The notes beneath the pieces were generated by a model. The model ran no database searches and was not told the origin of the DNA. It saw nothing but the letters and a program-made list of their open reading frames with translations. Positions 33,760 to 42,512 of a stretch of 64,000 nucleotides of DNA are shown here, piece by piece. Position 1 is the first letter of the stretch. Each line of letters opens with the position of its first letter. Both the position numbers and the translations under genes were made by a program. This DNA comes from Verrucomicrobiaceae bacterium (GTDB lineage: Bacteria > Verrucomicrobiota > Verrucomicrobiia > Verrucomicrobiales > Verrucomicrobiaceae), in contig JADJPM010000004.1 of the NCBI GenBank assembly GCA_016713245.1, positions 2,728,001-2,792,000 of the forward strand, in the 5' to 3' direction.

Positions 33760-34278
33760 TCACTCGGCAGAAAGCCTGGCGGCCATGTCACGATGGGCGC
33801 GAAGCAGTGGGATGGTCTCTGTCACGAAGGGCTTCAGGCGCTGGCTGGTGACGTCGGATGCCTGTGCCTCAAATGCAGCGAGAGTGGCCTCGTGGCTACT
33901 CAGGAGTGAGAGGAGGAGCAGCGCATCAAACTCTGCCAGATCACATGTCCCCAAGCGATGCAGCAGCGCAGCATCCTCCACTCGCATCTCCAGCTTTGCC
34001 GGCATGAATTCCTCTGCGGTAAAGGCTTTCAGGTCGAGACTGAAGCGGCGATGATCCTGCATCAGCATGCCAGCATAGGCTTGTAGGGCCACCGTGCTGC
34101 CCTGGCGCACCGCGAGACGTGCGAGACGGATTTCCAGCGCGGCGGAGGTAGCGGCTGCTTTGAGAAACGCCACCTCGCCGGAGGTGAGGCCAGGCGTTTT
34201 GGTTTCGCCTAAAGCGGCACGAGAGGCCAAGCCAAGCACGAAGCACAGTAGAAGGCTGGCGAAGGGCTTGGCATTCAT
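33760..34278 (-). CDS. DUF4142 protein, copy 2
   Basis: 172 residues from ATG 34278. A signal peptide (MNAKPFASLLLCFVLGLASRAALG) precedes GEVAFLKAAATSAALEIRLARLAVRQGS, MLMQDHRRFSLDLKAF and LSSHEATLAAFEAQASDVTSQRLKPF, the DUF4142 helices. It is more divergent than the copy at 22402. The palindrome at 34318 is 36 bases upstream, shared with the divergent kinase operon. Confidence 0.75.
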   Translation of the reverse strand: MNAKPFASLLLCFVLGLASRAALGETKTPGLTSGEVAFLKAAATSAALEIRLARLAVRQGSTVALQAYAGMLMQDHRRFSLDLKAFTAEEFMPAKLEMRVEDAALLHRLGTCDLAEFDALLLLSLLSSHEATLAAFEAQASDVTSQRLKPFVTETIPLLRAHRDMAARLSAE

Positions 34279-34314
34279 GATGCATGAACCCTGCGGCGGA
34301 AGAGTGCCACTCCC

Positions 34315-34335
34315 AATGGGGTGATCACCCCATGG
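34315..34335. promoter_or_regulatory. Dyad element, copy 13 (perfect palindrome, divergent)
   Basis: GGGGTGATCACCCC (34318-34331) is a perfect 14-bp palindrome followed by ATGG. It lies 49 bases before ATG 34385 (+, kinase-like gene) and 36 bases before ATG 34278 (-, DUF4142). It is the most symmetric of the 17 copies. Confidence 0.75.
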
Positions 34336-34384
34336 CCCCGCCATGCCGCCCCCGGCATGCTTCTCTGACAAGGCTTCCCCCATC

Positions 34385-35104
34385 ATGACCCAACCGACCC
34401 CGCTGAGCCGACTCGAAGGCCGTTATCTCAAGGCGCTACGCCATCACATCCGTGATGACGCGGGCACGGTGCCGAACCGGCGTCTCGGGGAACATGCGGT
34501 GGCCATCGGCCTGGAGACACTGGATCTCGCCCGCATCCATGATCAGGCGCTGGCGAAGCTGCTGTCTGCCGCGGGGACAGCCACGGAGCGGGCGACGATG
34601 ACCACGCAGGCAGGTGAGTTCTTCACGGAGGCGGTGATGCCGATGGAGGAGACGCACCGCATCGCGCTGGAGGCCAGCGCCCATTTGATGGAGATCATCG
34701 AGACGCTCGGGCGGCGCACGGAGGAGCTGGCGATCTCCAAACGCGAGCTGGAGCGGGAGACGAGCGACCGCGAGGCCTCCGAGGCGGCGTTGAAGAGCAG
34801 CCACATCGCCTTTGATGCGCTGCTGCGTGAGTCACGTGTGCTGGAGTCGCAATTGAAGGGCATGGCGCACCAAATCCTGATCGCAAACGAGCAGGAGAAG
34901 CACCTTGTCAGCACGCAATTGCGCGACGAGATCGCCCAGACGCTGCTGGGTTTGCATGTCCGGCTGCTGGCACTGAAGCAGGAAGTGACAGAAAGCCATG
35001 CCTCCATCACGCAGGAAATCGCCGCCACGCAGCAACTGGTGGAGGAGTCCGTGCAAACCATCCAACGCTTTGCCCTGGAACTCGGCCCTCGTCATGAAAG
35101 CTAA
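34385..35104 (+). CDS. Degenerate NarX-type kinase paralogue lacking His and ATPase domain
   Basis: 239 residues, colinear with the first 235 residues of the downstream histidine kinase (both contain VGLETLDLAR-like N-termini, ETHR, a coiled coil and a HisKA_3 helix). At residue 180, where the downstream kinase has His in SRELHDVIAQ, this protein has Arg in STQLRDEIAQ, and the ATPase domain is absent. It cannot autophosphorylate by that route. It may act as an adaptor or inhibitor that dimerises with the true kinase. It overlaps the kinase gene by 11 bases. Confidence 0.7.
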   Translation: MTQPTPLSRLEGRYLKALRHHIRDDAGTVPNRRLGEHAVAIGLETLDLARIHDQALAKLLSAAGTATERATMTTQAGEFFTEAVMPMEETHRIALEASAHLMEIIETLGRRTEELAISKRELERETSDREASEAALKSSHIAFDALLRESRVLESQLKGMAHQILIANEQEKHLVSTQLRDEIAQTLLGLHVRLLALKQEVTESHASITQEIAATQQLVEESVQTIQRFALELGPRHES

Positions 35105-36275
35105 ACTGCAAGCCCTCGCCCGCAGCTATCGCGCCGCCCTTCAGCGCCATGTGCGCGCTGTGAAACCTGCGAACCTCGAATCGGCCCGAAAGCTGGGCCA
35201 CCGGGCCGTGAAGGTGGGCCTGGAAACGCTCGATCTCGCCCGGCTGCACGAGGAGGCCATGACGTCGCTCATTCTGCCGGGGCAGGCGACACACAAACGC
35301 GACAGCGTGATCGGCCATGCAGGCCTCTTTTTCGCCGAGGCGCTCACCCCAATTGAAGAGACCCACCGTGGTGCCCGCGAGGCGAACGTGCATTTGAAGG
35401 TCATCATCGAAACGCTCACGCAGCGCACCGTGGAGCTGGCCGCATCCAACGAGGATCTCAAACGCGAAATCGACCGCCGCCGCAGCGTGGAGAACTCTCT
35501 CCGCACCAGCGAGCAGACCTCCAGCCAGCTCCTGGAGAAATCCCGCCGCATGCAGGAGGAGCTGCGCCTGCTCTCCCGCCGCATGCTCTCCGCCCAGGAG
35601 GAGGAGCGCAAAACCATCAGCCGCGAGCTGCACGATGTCATCGCGCAGATGCTCACCGGCATCAATGTGCGGCTCGCCGCGCTCAAAACAAAGACCGTCT
35701 CCAGCACGCGGGATCTGCAAAAGAAGATCGAGGTCACCCAGCGTCTCGTGGAGAAGTCCGTGGACATCATTCACCGCTTCGCGCGAGATTTGAGGCCAGC
35801 CGTGCTGGATGATCTCGGACTCATCCCGGCCATGCGTTCCTATTTGAAGCTCTTCACGGAGCAGACCGGCATCCGCTGCACCTTCACGGCCTTTGCCGAG
35901 ATCGAAAAGCTCGACAACGCCAGCCGCACCGTGCTTTACCGCATCGCCCAGGAGGCACTGACGAATGTCTCACGCCATGCCAAGGCTACCCTGGTGAAGG
36001 TGAGCATCCGCCTTCACAAGGACCGCGTGTGCATGGAGATCCATGACGATGGTCGCGGGTTCCAGGTAGAGGACGCTGCGGCGATCCAGCACAGCAAGCG
36101 CCTCGGCCTGCTCGGCATGCGAGAGCGGGCGGAGATGGTCGGCGGAACCTTCTGCGTCGATTCCGCACCTGGAAAGCCCACCACCGTGCATGTCGAGATC
36201 CCCAAGGACAAAAGCAGCGCCCGCAAGAAACGATCAGCGGGAAAAACGAAACCCACACCCCTGACCTGCCCATGA
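35094..36275 (+). CDS. NarX/DesK-type sensor histidine kinase
   Basis: 393 residues from ATG 35094. The N-terminal helical region has KVGLETLDLARLHEEAM, then a coiled coil (IETLTQRTVELAASNEDLKREI). A HisKA_3 domain has the phosphoacceptor His180 in ISRELHDVIAQML. The HATPase_c domain has EALTNVSRHAKA (N box), IHDDGRGF (G1) and RLGLLGMRERAEMVGG (G2). There is no membrane segment, so it is probably cytoplasmic. It is followed by the response regulator, overlapping by 4 bases. Confidence 0.85.
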   Translation: MKAKLQALARSYRAALQRHVRAVKPANLESARKLGHRAVKVGLETLDLARLHEEAMTSLILPGQATHKRDSVIGHAGLFFAEALTPIEETHRGAREANVHLKVIIETLTQRTVELAASNEDLKREIDRRRSVENSLRTSEQTSSQLLEKSRRMQEELRLLSRRMLSAQEEERKTISRELHDVIAQMLTGINVRLAALKTKTVSSTRDLQKKIEVTQRLVEKSVDIIHRFARDLRPAVLDDLGLIPAMRSYLKLFTEQTGIRCTFTAFAEIEKLDNASRTVLYRIAQEALTNVSRHAKATLVKVSIRLHKDRVCMEIHDDGRGFQVEDAAAIQHSKRLGLLGMRERAEMVGGTFCVDSAPGKPTTVHVEIPKDKSSARKKRSAGKTKPTPLTCP

Positions 36276-36952
36276 AAAACATCACTGTACTCCTGGCTGA
36301 AGATCACGCCATCGTGCGTGACGGCCTCTGCATGCTGCTCAAAGGCGAGGAAGGCATCGAAGTCATCGCCCAGGCAGAAAACGGCCGCGAGGCCGTGAAG
36401 CTCGCCGCGAAGCTCCAGCCCGATGTCATCGTCATGGACATCGCCATGCCGCATCTCAATGGCATCGAGGCCACGCGGCAGATCATGCAGGCACGCCCGG
36501 AGGCGAAAGTCCTCATTCTCTCCGCCCACAGCGATGATGCCTATGTGGAGACCGTCATGGCCCTCGGCGCCTCCGGCTATCTCATCAAGCAAATCGCCGC
36601 GCAGGTGCTACCCGAGGCCATCCGACGTGTGCATCAGGGAAAAAAATGCTTCAGCCCCACCATCGCTGATCGTCGCAAGCATCACCGCCAGCGTGCGCAT
36701 GATCGAGGCGAGCTACGCACCAGCAAAGACGCACCCGCTTTAACTTCACGCGAAGTGGAGGTGCTCCAGCTCATCGCGGAAGGGCGGGCGAACAAAGAGA
36801 GCGCTCAGGAGCTGCACATCAGCGTCAAAACCATCGAAAAGCACCGCCAGAGCCTCATGGATAAGCTCAATATCCACGACACCGCAGGACTCACGCGACA
36901 TGCCATCGCCACCGGCATCATCGAGAGCAGCGTGCAGGTCACTATCCTGTGA
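36272..36952 (+). CDS. NarL/FixJ-family response regulator
   Basis: 226 residues. The receiver domain (1-120) carries the acidic pocket and phosphoacceptor Asp56 in VIVMDIAMPHLNG and the switch Lys in SGYLIKQIA. The C-terminal LuxR-type HTH has LTSREVEVLQLIAEGRANKESAQELHISVKTIEKHRQSLMDKL (quoted in parts). Such regulators bind dyad sites as dimers. With a perfect palindrome upstream of its operon and 16 related sites around it, it is the best local candidate for the regulator of the dyad-element genes (inference). Confidence 0.85.
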   Translation: MKNITVLLAEDHAIVRDGLCMLLKGEEGIEVIAQAENGREAVKLAAKLQPDVIVMDIAMPHLNGIEATRQIMQARPEAKVLILSAHSDDAYVETVMALGASGYLIKQIAAQVLPEAIRRVHQGKKCFSPTIADRRKHHRQRAHDRGELRTSKDAPALTSREVEVLQLIAEGRANKESAQELHISVKTIEKHRQSLMDKLNIHDTAGLTRHAIATGIIESSVQVTIL

Positions 36953-36956
36953 GGCG

Positions 36957-36977
36957 ACTGGGGTCTTCACCCCATGG
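36957..36977 (+). promoter_or_regulatory. Dyad element, copy 14 (upstream of small lipoprotein gene)
   Basis: ACTGGGGTCTTCACCCCATGG, 38 bases before ATG 37016 and 4 bases after the response-regulator stop. Confidence 0.65.
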
Positions 36978-37015
36978 CGGCGTTTCCAAAGCGGGACGAG
37001 CATAGCTGCCTCACC

Positions 37016-37318
37016 ATGAAACTCACCACCACCGCCTTCCTCGCTCTCGCCACGCTTCTCCTCGCCAACTGCAACAAGGAGAAAGCCGCCATTGATGCCC
37101 GCACAGATGCCACCAAAGCCGCCATCGACGATGAAAAGCGTGCCGTGAACGCCGCTGCCGAAAACGCCACCAAGCAGGCCGACCTGAACGCCGCTGAGAG
37201 CAAGGCTGACATCGAAGCTGGCAAAGATGTGGCTCAGGCCCAGCTCGATGCGGAAAAGAAAAAGGCCGATGCCGAAGCTGCTGCCGCCAAAGCCAAGGTG
37301 GATGCCGCCGCGAAGTAA
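37016..37318 (+). CDS. Ala/Lys-rich coiled-coil lipoprotein
   Basis: 100 residues from ATG 37016. The signal MKLTTTAFLALATLLLANC ends in a lipobox (LLANC). The mature part is a single long alpha-helix of Ala, Lys, Asp and Glu (KEKAAIDARTDATKAAIDDE, repeated in variant form to AKVDAAAK), resembling Lpp-type or TolA-like helical periplasmic spacers. It has a dyad element and is followed by the DUF3309 gene 18 bases later. Confidence 0.65.
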   Translation: MKLTTTAFLALATLLLANCNKEKAAIDARTDATKAAIDDEKRAVNAAAENATKQADLNAAESKADIEAGKDVAQAQLDAEKKKADAEAAAAKAKVDAAAK

Positions 37319-37336
37319 CTCCCGACTTTGGTTCTT

Positions 37337-37480
37337 ATGAATATCCTCCTCATTCTTCTCATCGTGCTGCTGCTCGGCGGTGGCGGTTATGGCTTCCGCT
37401 CTGGGAATCATTACCTCGGCGGTGCCGCCTCGGTCATCGTCATCATCCTCGTCGTCCTGCTTCTCACGGGGCGCATCTGA
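37337..37480 (+). CDS. DUF3309 small membrane protein
   Basis: 47 residues (MNILLILLIVLLLGGGGYG ... IVIILVVLLLTGRI). It is the classic DUF3309 layout of two TM helices with a GGGGYG turn and a terminal LLTGR. Function unknown, usually in stress clusters. It follows the lipoprotein gene closely and is probably cotranscribed. It is too short to be found by length cut-offs. Confidence 0.75.
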   Translation: MNILLILLIVLLLGGGGYGFRSGNHYLGGAASVIVIILVVLLLTGRI

Positions 37481-37508
37481 TGCGGCACCAGGTGACCTGT
37501 GGGAGCCT

Positions 37509-38372
37509 ATGATTCACCTCCCTTCTCTCCTGCGTGAGACGTTCCGCCAATGGGATGCGCATCATGTGCCGAAGATGGGCGCGGCGCTGTCCTTCTACAC
37601 CGTCTTCTCGCTCGCGCCGCTCGCCATCCTGGTGCTTTCACTCGTCAGCATGGTGGTGGAGCGCACGGCGGCCAAGGCGGATATCGTCGGTCAGTTCAGG
37701 AACTTCGTCGGCAATGAAGGCGCTGAGGTCATGGAGATGATTTTGACCCAGACCGCTGCGGAGCGTGCCGGCATCTTCGGCACGCTGATTGGCTTTGGGG
37801 TGCTGCTTATCGGCGCTTCCGGTGTGTTCGGCGAGCTACAGGACTCGCTGAACCAAATCTGGGGCGTGTCCTCGAAGCACCACCCGTTTTTCATCTTGGT
37901 GAAGGAGCGAATCTTCTCCTTCGCGATGGTTTTCGTCATGGGCTTTCTCATGCTCGTCTCGTTTCTGTTTTCTGCTACCATCGCTGCCGCGGGTGGTTAG
38001 CTGCATGCGCGGTTCCCCGGCCTCGATGGCCCGTAGGACTTCGGCAATGCGGTGATCTCTGTGGTGGTGATCGCGATGCTCTTTGCGCTGATCTATCGCA
38101 TGGTGCCGGACGTTCGCATCACATGGCGGGATGTCTGGCTGGGGGCAGTGATCGCCGCCGTGCTCTTTGAGGTGGGAAAGTTCCTGCTCGGCTTCTACTT
38201 CGGCCGCAGCGCCATCGCCACCAGCTACGGCGCGGCGGGTTCCCTCATCATCATTCTGGTGTGGGTGTTTTATTCGGCCCAGATCCTCTTCTTCGGCGCC
38301 GCGTTCACGCGAGTGTATGCACTGCGTTTCGGCTCGCATCGCACGGCGGAGGAAGTGGTCGTAGCCGCCTGA
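37509..38372 (+). pseudogene. YihY/BrkB-family membrane protein with two in-frame TAG codons
   Basis: The 5' part (MIHLPSLLRETFRQWDAHHVPKMGAALSFYTVFSLAPLAILVLSLV) and the 3' part (VVIAMLFALIYRMVPDVRITWRDVWLGAVIAAVLFEVGKFLLGFYFG) are both typical of the YihY/RNase-BN-like family (quoted in parts). They are in the same frame but separated by TAG at 37998-38000 and TAG at 38034-38036 with GG-LHARFPGLDGP-DFG between. The reading frame is otherwise intact over 288 codons, so two nonsense changes rather than a frameshift are needed. The same TGG-to-stop logic applies to res at 16350. Confidence 0.75.
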
Positions 38373-38376
38373 ACCA

Positions 38377-38763
38377 TCACGGGCTGATCATTGAATGCCT
38401 CTGCCAGTCTTCAACCATCACCCGGATGGCGTGCAGATGCTCATCCGCCTGACGAGCAAAATACAGCAGGCCGATCGTGGCACCGAGCAGGCCAAAAGTC
38501 AGCAGTGCCAGCACCACCGTCAGCCAAGTGAGATAGTGGGTCAGCTTGGCGAGGTGGTGGTGGATCACCGCCTGCTCCTTGATGATGCTCAGCGATAAAA
38601 TCGCGCTCTTGGCCGCTGTCTTTGCCAACTGCGGCCCCGGTTCCTGGGCCGTATTCGCTGCCTCTTTGTAGATCTCCAGCAGCAGCTCATCGGTGGTCAA
38701 AGACAGATCGTTCGCGATGGCGTCCGCGCATTGCTCATCGGTCATTTCTTTTTCGTCAGGCAT
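38377..38763 (-). CDS. Hypothetical membrane-anchored protein
   Basis: 128 residues from ATG 38763 (MPDEKEMTDEQCADAIANDL). A charged helical N-terminal half precedes one membrane segment (YLTWLTVVLALLTFGLLGATIGLLYF) and a short C-terminal helix (QADEHLHAIRVMVEDWQRH). Unrecognised. It converges with the YihY pseudogene and lies divergently from the Cys-rich gene, with dyad element copy 15 between (53 bases from its start). Confidence 0.5.
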   Translation of the reverse strand: MPDEKEMTDEQCADAIANDLSLTTDELLLEIYKEAANTAQEPGPQLAKTAAKSAILSLSIIKEQAVIHHHLAKLTHYLTWLTVVLALLTFGLLGATIGLLYFARQADEHLHAIRVMVEDWQRHSMISP

Positions 38764-38816
38764 GGTAAAGCGTCCATGGGCTGGTTGTGGAGCATCAACA
38801 AGGTCGATCCATGTGT

Positions 38817-38836
38817 GGAAGGGTTTCACCCCATAC
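38817..38836 (+). promoter_or_regulatory. Dyad element, copy 15 (upstream of Cys-rich gene)
   Basis: GGAAGGGTTTCACCCCATAC, 81 bases before ATG 38918 on the plus strand and 53 bases before ATG 38763 on the minus strand. The GGGTTTCACCCCAT core is perfect but the flanks are weak. Confidence 0.55.
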
Positions 38837-38917
38837 CACGCCCGCTACGGGGTCCGCATGGTGCGCCGGGCTACAGCACTTTTTGCTGATGTCCGCTCAA
38901 CACAAAATAAAACACCT

Positions 38918-39331
38918 ATGAACCTCATCAAACGCACTTCATTCGCTCTCACGATGGCTTTGGCCGTCATCCTACCCATGGCCTCTCAGGCTGCGGAATC
39001 CACAGCCCCCAAACAATACCAAAGCTGCATCCAAGCTTGCCAGGAATGTGTCGTCGCTTGCGAAAGCTGCGCCACTGCCTGCCTGAACGAACCCGAGGTG
39101 AAATCCATGGTTGCCTGCATTAAGCTTTGCAGTGACTGCGCCGACACTTGCAGTCTTTCGGCTCAGTTCATGGCCCGCGATTCCGCTCATACTGACATGG
39201 TCTGCTCAACCTGTGCCAAAATCTGCCAAGCTTGTGCCGATGAATGTGCCAAGCATAAGATGGATCACTGCCAGAAATGTGCGGAAGTCTGCCAGAAATG
39301 TGCCGACGAGTGCAAGAAGATGACGAAATAA
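38918..39331 (+). CDS. Exported Cys-rich four-helix protein (DUF326, copper-storage-like)
   Basis: 137 residues from ATG 38918. A signal peptide (MNLIKRTSFALTMALAVILPMASQAAE) precedes a helical bundle with regularly spaced cysteines: CIQACQECVVACESCATACL, CIKLCSDCADTCSL, CSTCAKICQACADEC and CQKCAEVCQKCADEC. The C-x3-C-x2-C pattern lining each helix is that of the DUF326 / Csp copper-storage proteins, where Cys thiols bind Cu(I) inside the bundle. It lies 21 bases upstream of a P-type cation ATPase. Copper binding is inferred. Confidence 0.75.
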   Translation: MNLIKRTSFALTMALAVILPMASQAAESTAPKQYQSCIQACQECVVACESCATACLNEPEVKSMVACIKLCSDCADTCSLSAQFMARDSAHTDMVCSTCAKICQACADECAKHKMDHCQKCAEVCQKCADECKKMTK

Positions 39332-39352
39332 GGGCTAACGATCATCACCCAT

Positions 39353-42036
39353 ATGGAGAATCCCAAAACCACCTCTTGGCATTCCATTGACGCCGAGGAA
39401 GCCAAACGCTCCCTCGGCGTTTCTGTCGAAACTGGTCTCAACGCGGCGGAAGTGTCGAAAAGACAGGCGGTAGGCGGGCCGAACCGCATGAGTTCCAAAC
39501 GCGGCACACCGGCGTGGTTGAAGTTTCTCCAGCAGTTCCACCAGCCGCTCGTTTACATCATGCTGGTCGCGGTGGGCGTGACGGCGTCTCTCGGCGAGTG
39601 GGTGGATGCGGTGGTGATCGGTGCCATCGTGCTCATCAATGCCATCGTCGGCTTTTTACAGGAAACGAAGGCGGAAACAGCCATCGAGGCGCTGGCGAAA
39701 ATGGTCGTCACCGAGGCCACGGTGCGACGTGAAGGCAAAAAACAGCGTGTGGCGTCCGAATCGCTCGTCGTGGGCGATGTGGTGCTTTTGCAGTCCGGTG
39801 ACCGCGTGCCGGCAGACATGCGGCTGATTGAGGTTCGCAGCCTCCAGGCAGATGAATCGGCTCTCACAGGCGAATCACTGCCCGTGACCAAACAGCTCGA
39901 TGTTTTGCCCGAAGGCACCGAACTGGCTGATCGCACGAATCTGGCCTTTGCAGGCACATTTATCACAAGTGGACAGGCGGAGGGCATCGTGTGCCTGATC
40001 GGCGATCAAACCGAAACCGGCCGCATCGCAGGACTCATCGCAGGCGCGGCGGAGCTCACCACGCCGCTGACGAAGCAAATCGCCCGCTTTAGCCAAATGG
40101 TGCTGTGGGTCATCCTCGGCCTCGCAGCGCTGACCTTTGCGGTGGGCGTGCTGCGTGGCGAAAAACCGGCGGGCATGTTCATGGCAGCCGTCGCTTTGGC
40201 CGTCGGAGCCATTCCAGAAGGCTTACCAGCGGCGGTGACCATCGTTTTAGCCATCGGCGTGTCCCGCATGGCACGGCGGCAGGCCATCATTCGGAAGCTG
40301 CCCGCCGTGGAGACGCTCGGCAGCACCACCATCATCTGCTCAGACAAAACGGGCACGCTTACCGAGAACCAGATGACCGTGCGCGAAGTCCTCGCTGGTG
40401 GCAGGCTCTTCACCGTCACCGGCAGCGGCTACGAGCCGAAGGGCGAGCTTTCGCTCGATGGCAGCGCCGTGAAACTGGAAGAGCATGCCGCGCTGGCCGA
40501 GTGCCTGCGGGCCGGTCTGCTTTGCAATGATAGCCAGCTCGTGATCAAAGACGGCCGTCACGCCGTGCAGGGCGATCCCACCGAGGCCGCGCTGATCGTC
40601 GCCGCTGAAAAAGCGGGCCTGAAACACAACGCCACGCACCGCGAATCCCCCCGCGTGGACATGATCCCCTTTGAATCGGAGCACATGTTCCGCGCCACGC
40701 TACATGAGGATGAAGACGAGCGTGTCATTTACCAAGTAGGTGCGCTGGAGCGCCTGCTGGACCGCTGCACCGACGTGCTCGGTGATGACTGCCAAACCAC
40801 CGCTCTCGACAAAGCCGCTGTGCTCCGCAGCGCGGATGACATGGCCTCCCACGGCCTGCGTGTGCTGGCGATGGTGCGCCGGCAGGTGGACAAGGCCCAC
40901 GACACGCTGGATCACTCACATGTCGCCAAAGATCTGACCTTCCTCGGCCTCCAGGGCATGATCGATCCACACGCGCCGCCGCCGTGGCTGCCATTGCGAA
41001 TTTTGCCAAAGCAGGTATCGCGGTCAAAATGATCACCGGCGATCACCTTATCACCGCGCGTGCCATCGCCACGCAGATCGGCCTGAAGGGTGATGCGGCG
41101 CTCACCGGCAGTGAATTGGAAAAAATAACCGACGCCGACCTGCCGGAAGTGGCCGAGCGAACAACCGTCTTTGCCCGCGTGGCACCGGAGCAGAAGCTGC
41201 GACTCGTCAAAGCGCTGCAAGCACGTGGTCACGTCGTCGCGATGACCGGCGATGGCGTGAATGATGCGCCAGCGCTGAAGCAGGCGGACATCGGCGTGGC
41301 CATGGGAATCAGCGGCACGGATGTGGCGAAAGGTGCCGCCGCCATGATCCTCACCGACGACAACTTTGCCAGCATCGAGGCTGCTGTGGAGGAAGGACGC
41401 GGCGTGTATGACAACCTCACCAAATTCATCGTGTGGATCATCCCCACGAACCTCGGCGAATCACTCATGCTGCTCAGCGCCATCCTGTTTGGTCTGCCGC
41501 TGCCGCTCGTGCCGCTGCAACTGCTATGGATCAATCTAACCGATACCGTGCTCGGCCTCTCGCTGGCCTTTGAACCCAAAGAAGCCGATGTGATGAACCG
41601 TCCACCGCGTCCCACGCAGCAGCCCATGCTACCCAAGGCCCTCGTGCTGCGCTCCATGCTTGTTTCCTTCATCATGGTCGCAGGCGGGCTCGGCCTCTTC
41701 TTGTGGGAGCTGCGTGTGGCAAACACCGGCCTCGCCTCCGCCCGCACCGCGGTGGTCAATGCCATCGTGCTGGTGCAGATCTTTTATCTCTTCAACTGCC
41801 GCTCGCTGAAGCACCCCGCGCACTCGCTCGGCCTCTTCACCAACCGCTGGGTCATCGCGGGAGCGCTGACCATGATCGCCGCGCAGGTGCTCTTCACGCA
41901 TGCTCCCATGCTCAATCACCTCTTCCACAGCGCCCCGATCTCCGCCGGAGCTTGGCTCCGCGTCATCGCGGCGGCTTCCGTGGTGTTTATCGCTGTCGAG
42001 TTTGAGAAGTGGCTGAGGTTTCGACGGCAGAGATAG
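39353..42036 (+). pseudogene. P-type cation-transporting ATPase with one frameshift
   Basis: Two frames together give a complete P2-type ATPase of about 894 residues. The first part includes the A-domain TGES loop (SALTGESLPVTKQ), the phosphorylation site ICSDKTGTLTENQ and the N-domain. The second part has KMITGDHLITARAIATQIGL, TGDGVNDAPALKQADIGVAMG and the last TM helices. They join at about 40972, where a CCACCACGC expected from the family reads CCACACGC, one base short. There is no CPC metal motif, so it is a Ca2+/cation-type rather than a Cu-type pump, although it follows the Cys-rich gene. A consensus error would also explain the defect. Confidence 0.8.
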
Positions 42037-42051
42037 GGTTTCACCCCATGG
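42032..42051 (+). promoter_or_regulatory. Dyad element, copy 16 (upstream of eRF1-like gene)
   Basis: GATAGGGTTTCACCCCATGG, 32 bases before ATG 42084. It includes the stop codon of the ATPase gene. Confidence 0.7.
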
Positions 42052-42083
42052 CGGAGGCCGGTGTGCCATGCTTGCATGCCCCC

Positions 42084-42512
42084 ATGCACACCAACATCGG
42101 CCTCTGGATCGATCACCGCCGGGCGGTGATCATTTTTCCCTCCAAACTCAGCGAGGAAACCTCCATCATCGTCTCCCAGGCGGAGCGACACCAGCGACGT
42201 GCGGAGGGGGCGCTTCCCACGGAGGCGTTTGAGGCTCAACGTGTGCAGGCGGATGATGTACAGGACCGCACATTTGAGCACCAGCTCCAGGGCTTTTATG
42301 ATGAGGTCATCGCCGTGGTGCATGCAGCGGCCTCCTTGTTTGTCTTTGGCCCCGGTGAAGCGAAGGGCGAGCTGGTGAAGCGGCTCTCGCATGAAAAGCC
42401 GACCACGCGCAGCGTGAACGTGGAAACTGCTGATAAGATGACGGATCGGCAGATCGCCGCGAAGGTGCGTGATCACTTCCAGACCGACACGCCGGTGATC
42501 GTGCTGCGCTGA
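42084..42512 (+). CDS. eRF1-like / translational-machinery-type domain protein
   Basis: 142 residues from ATG 42084 (MHTNIGLWIDHRRAVIIF). The pattern with HQLQGFYDEVIAVVHAAASLFVFGPGEAKGELVKRLSHEKP (quoted in parts) and VETADKMTDRQIAAKVRDHF is that of a family of small bacterial proteins related to the eRF1 domain 3/VLRF1 fold. Function is unknown. It has a dyad element 32 bases upstream and lies before the Dps gene. Confidence 0.65.
   Translation: MHTNIGLWIDHRRAVIIFPSKLSEETSIIVSQAERHQRRAEGALPTEAFEAQRVQADDVQDRTFEHQLQGFYDEVIAVVHAAASLFVFGPGEAKGELVKRLSHEKPTTRSVNVETADKMTDRQIAAKVRDHFQTDTPVIVLR

Noticed and set aside
37509..38372. Recoding of TAG as a sense codon
   Set aside because: Other genes in the window end in TAG, and no pyrrolysine or suppressor genes are visible here.
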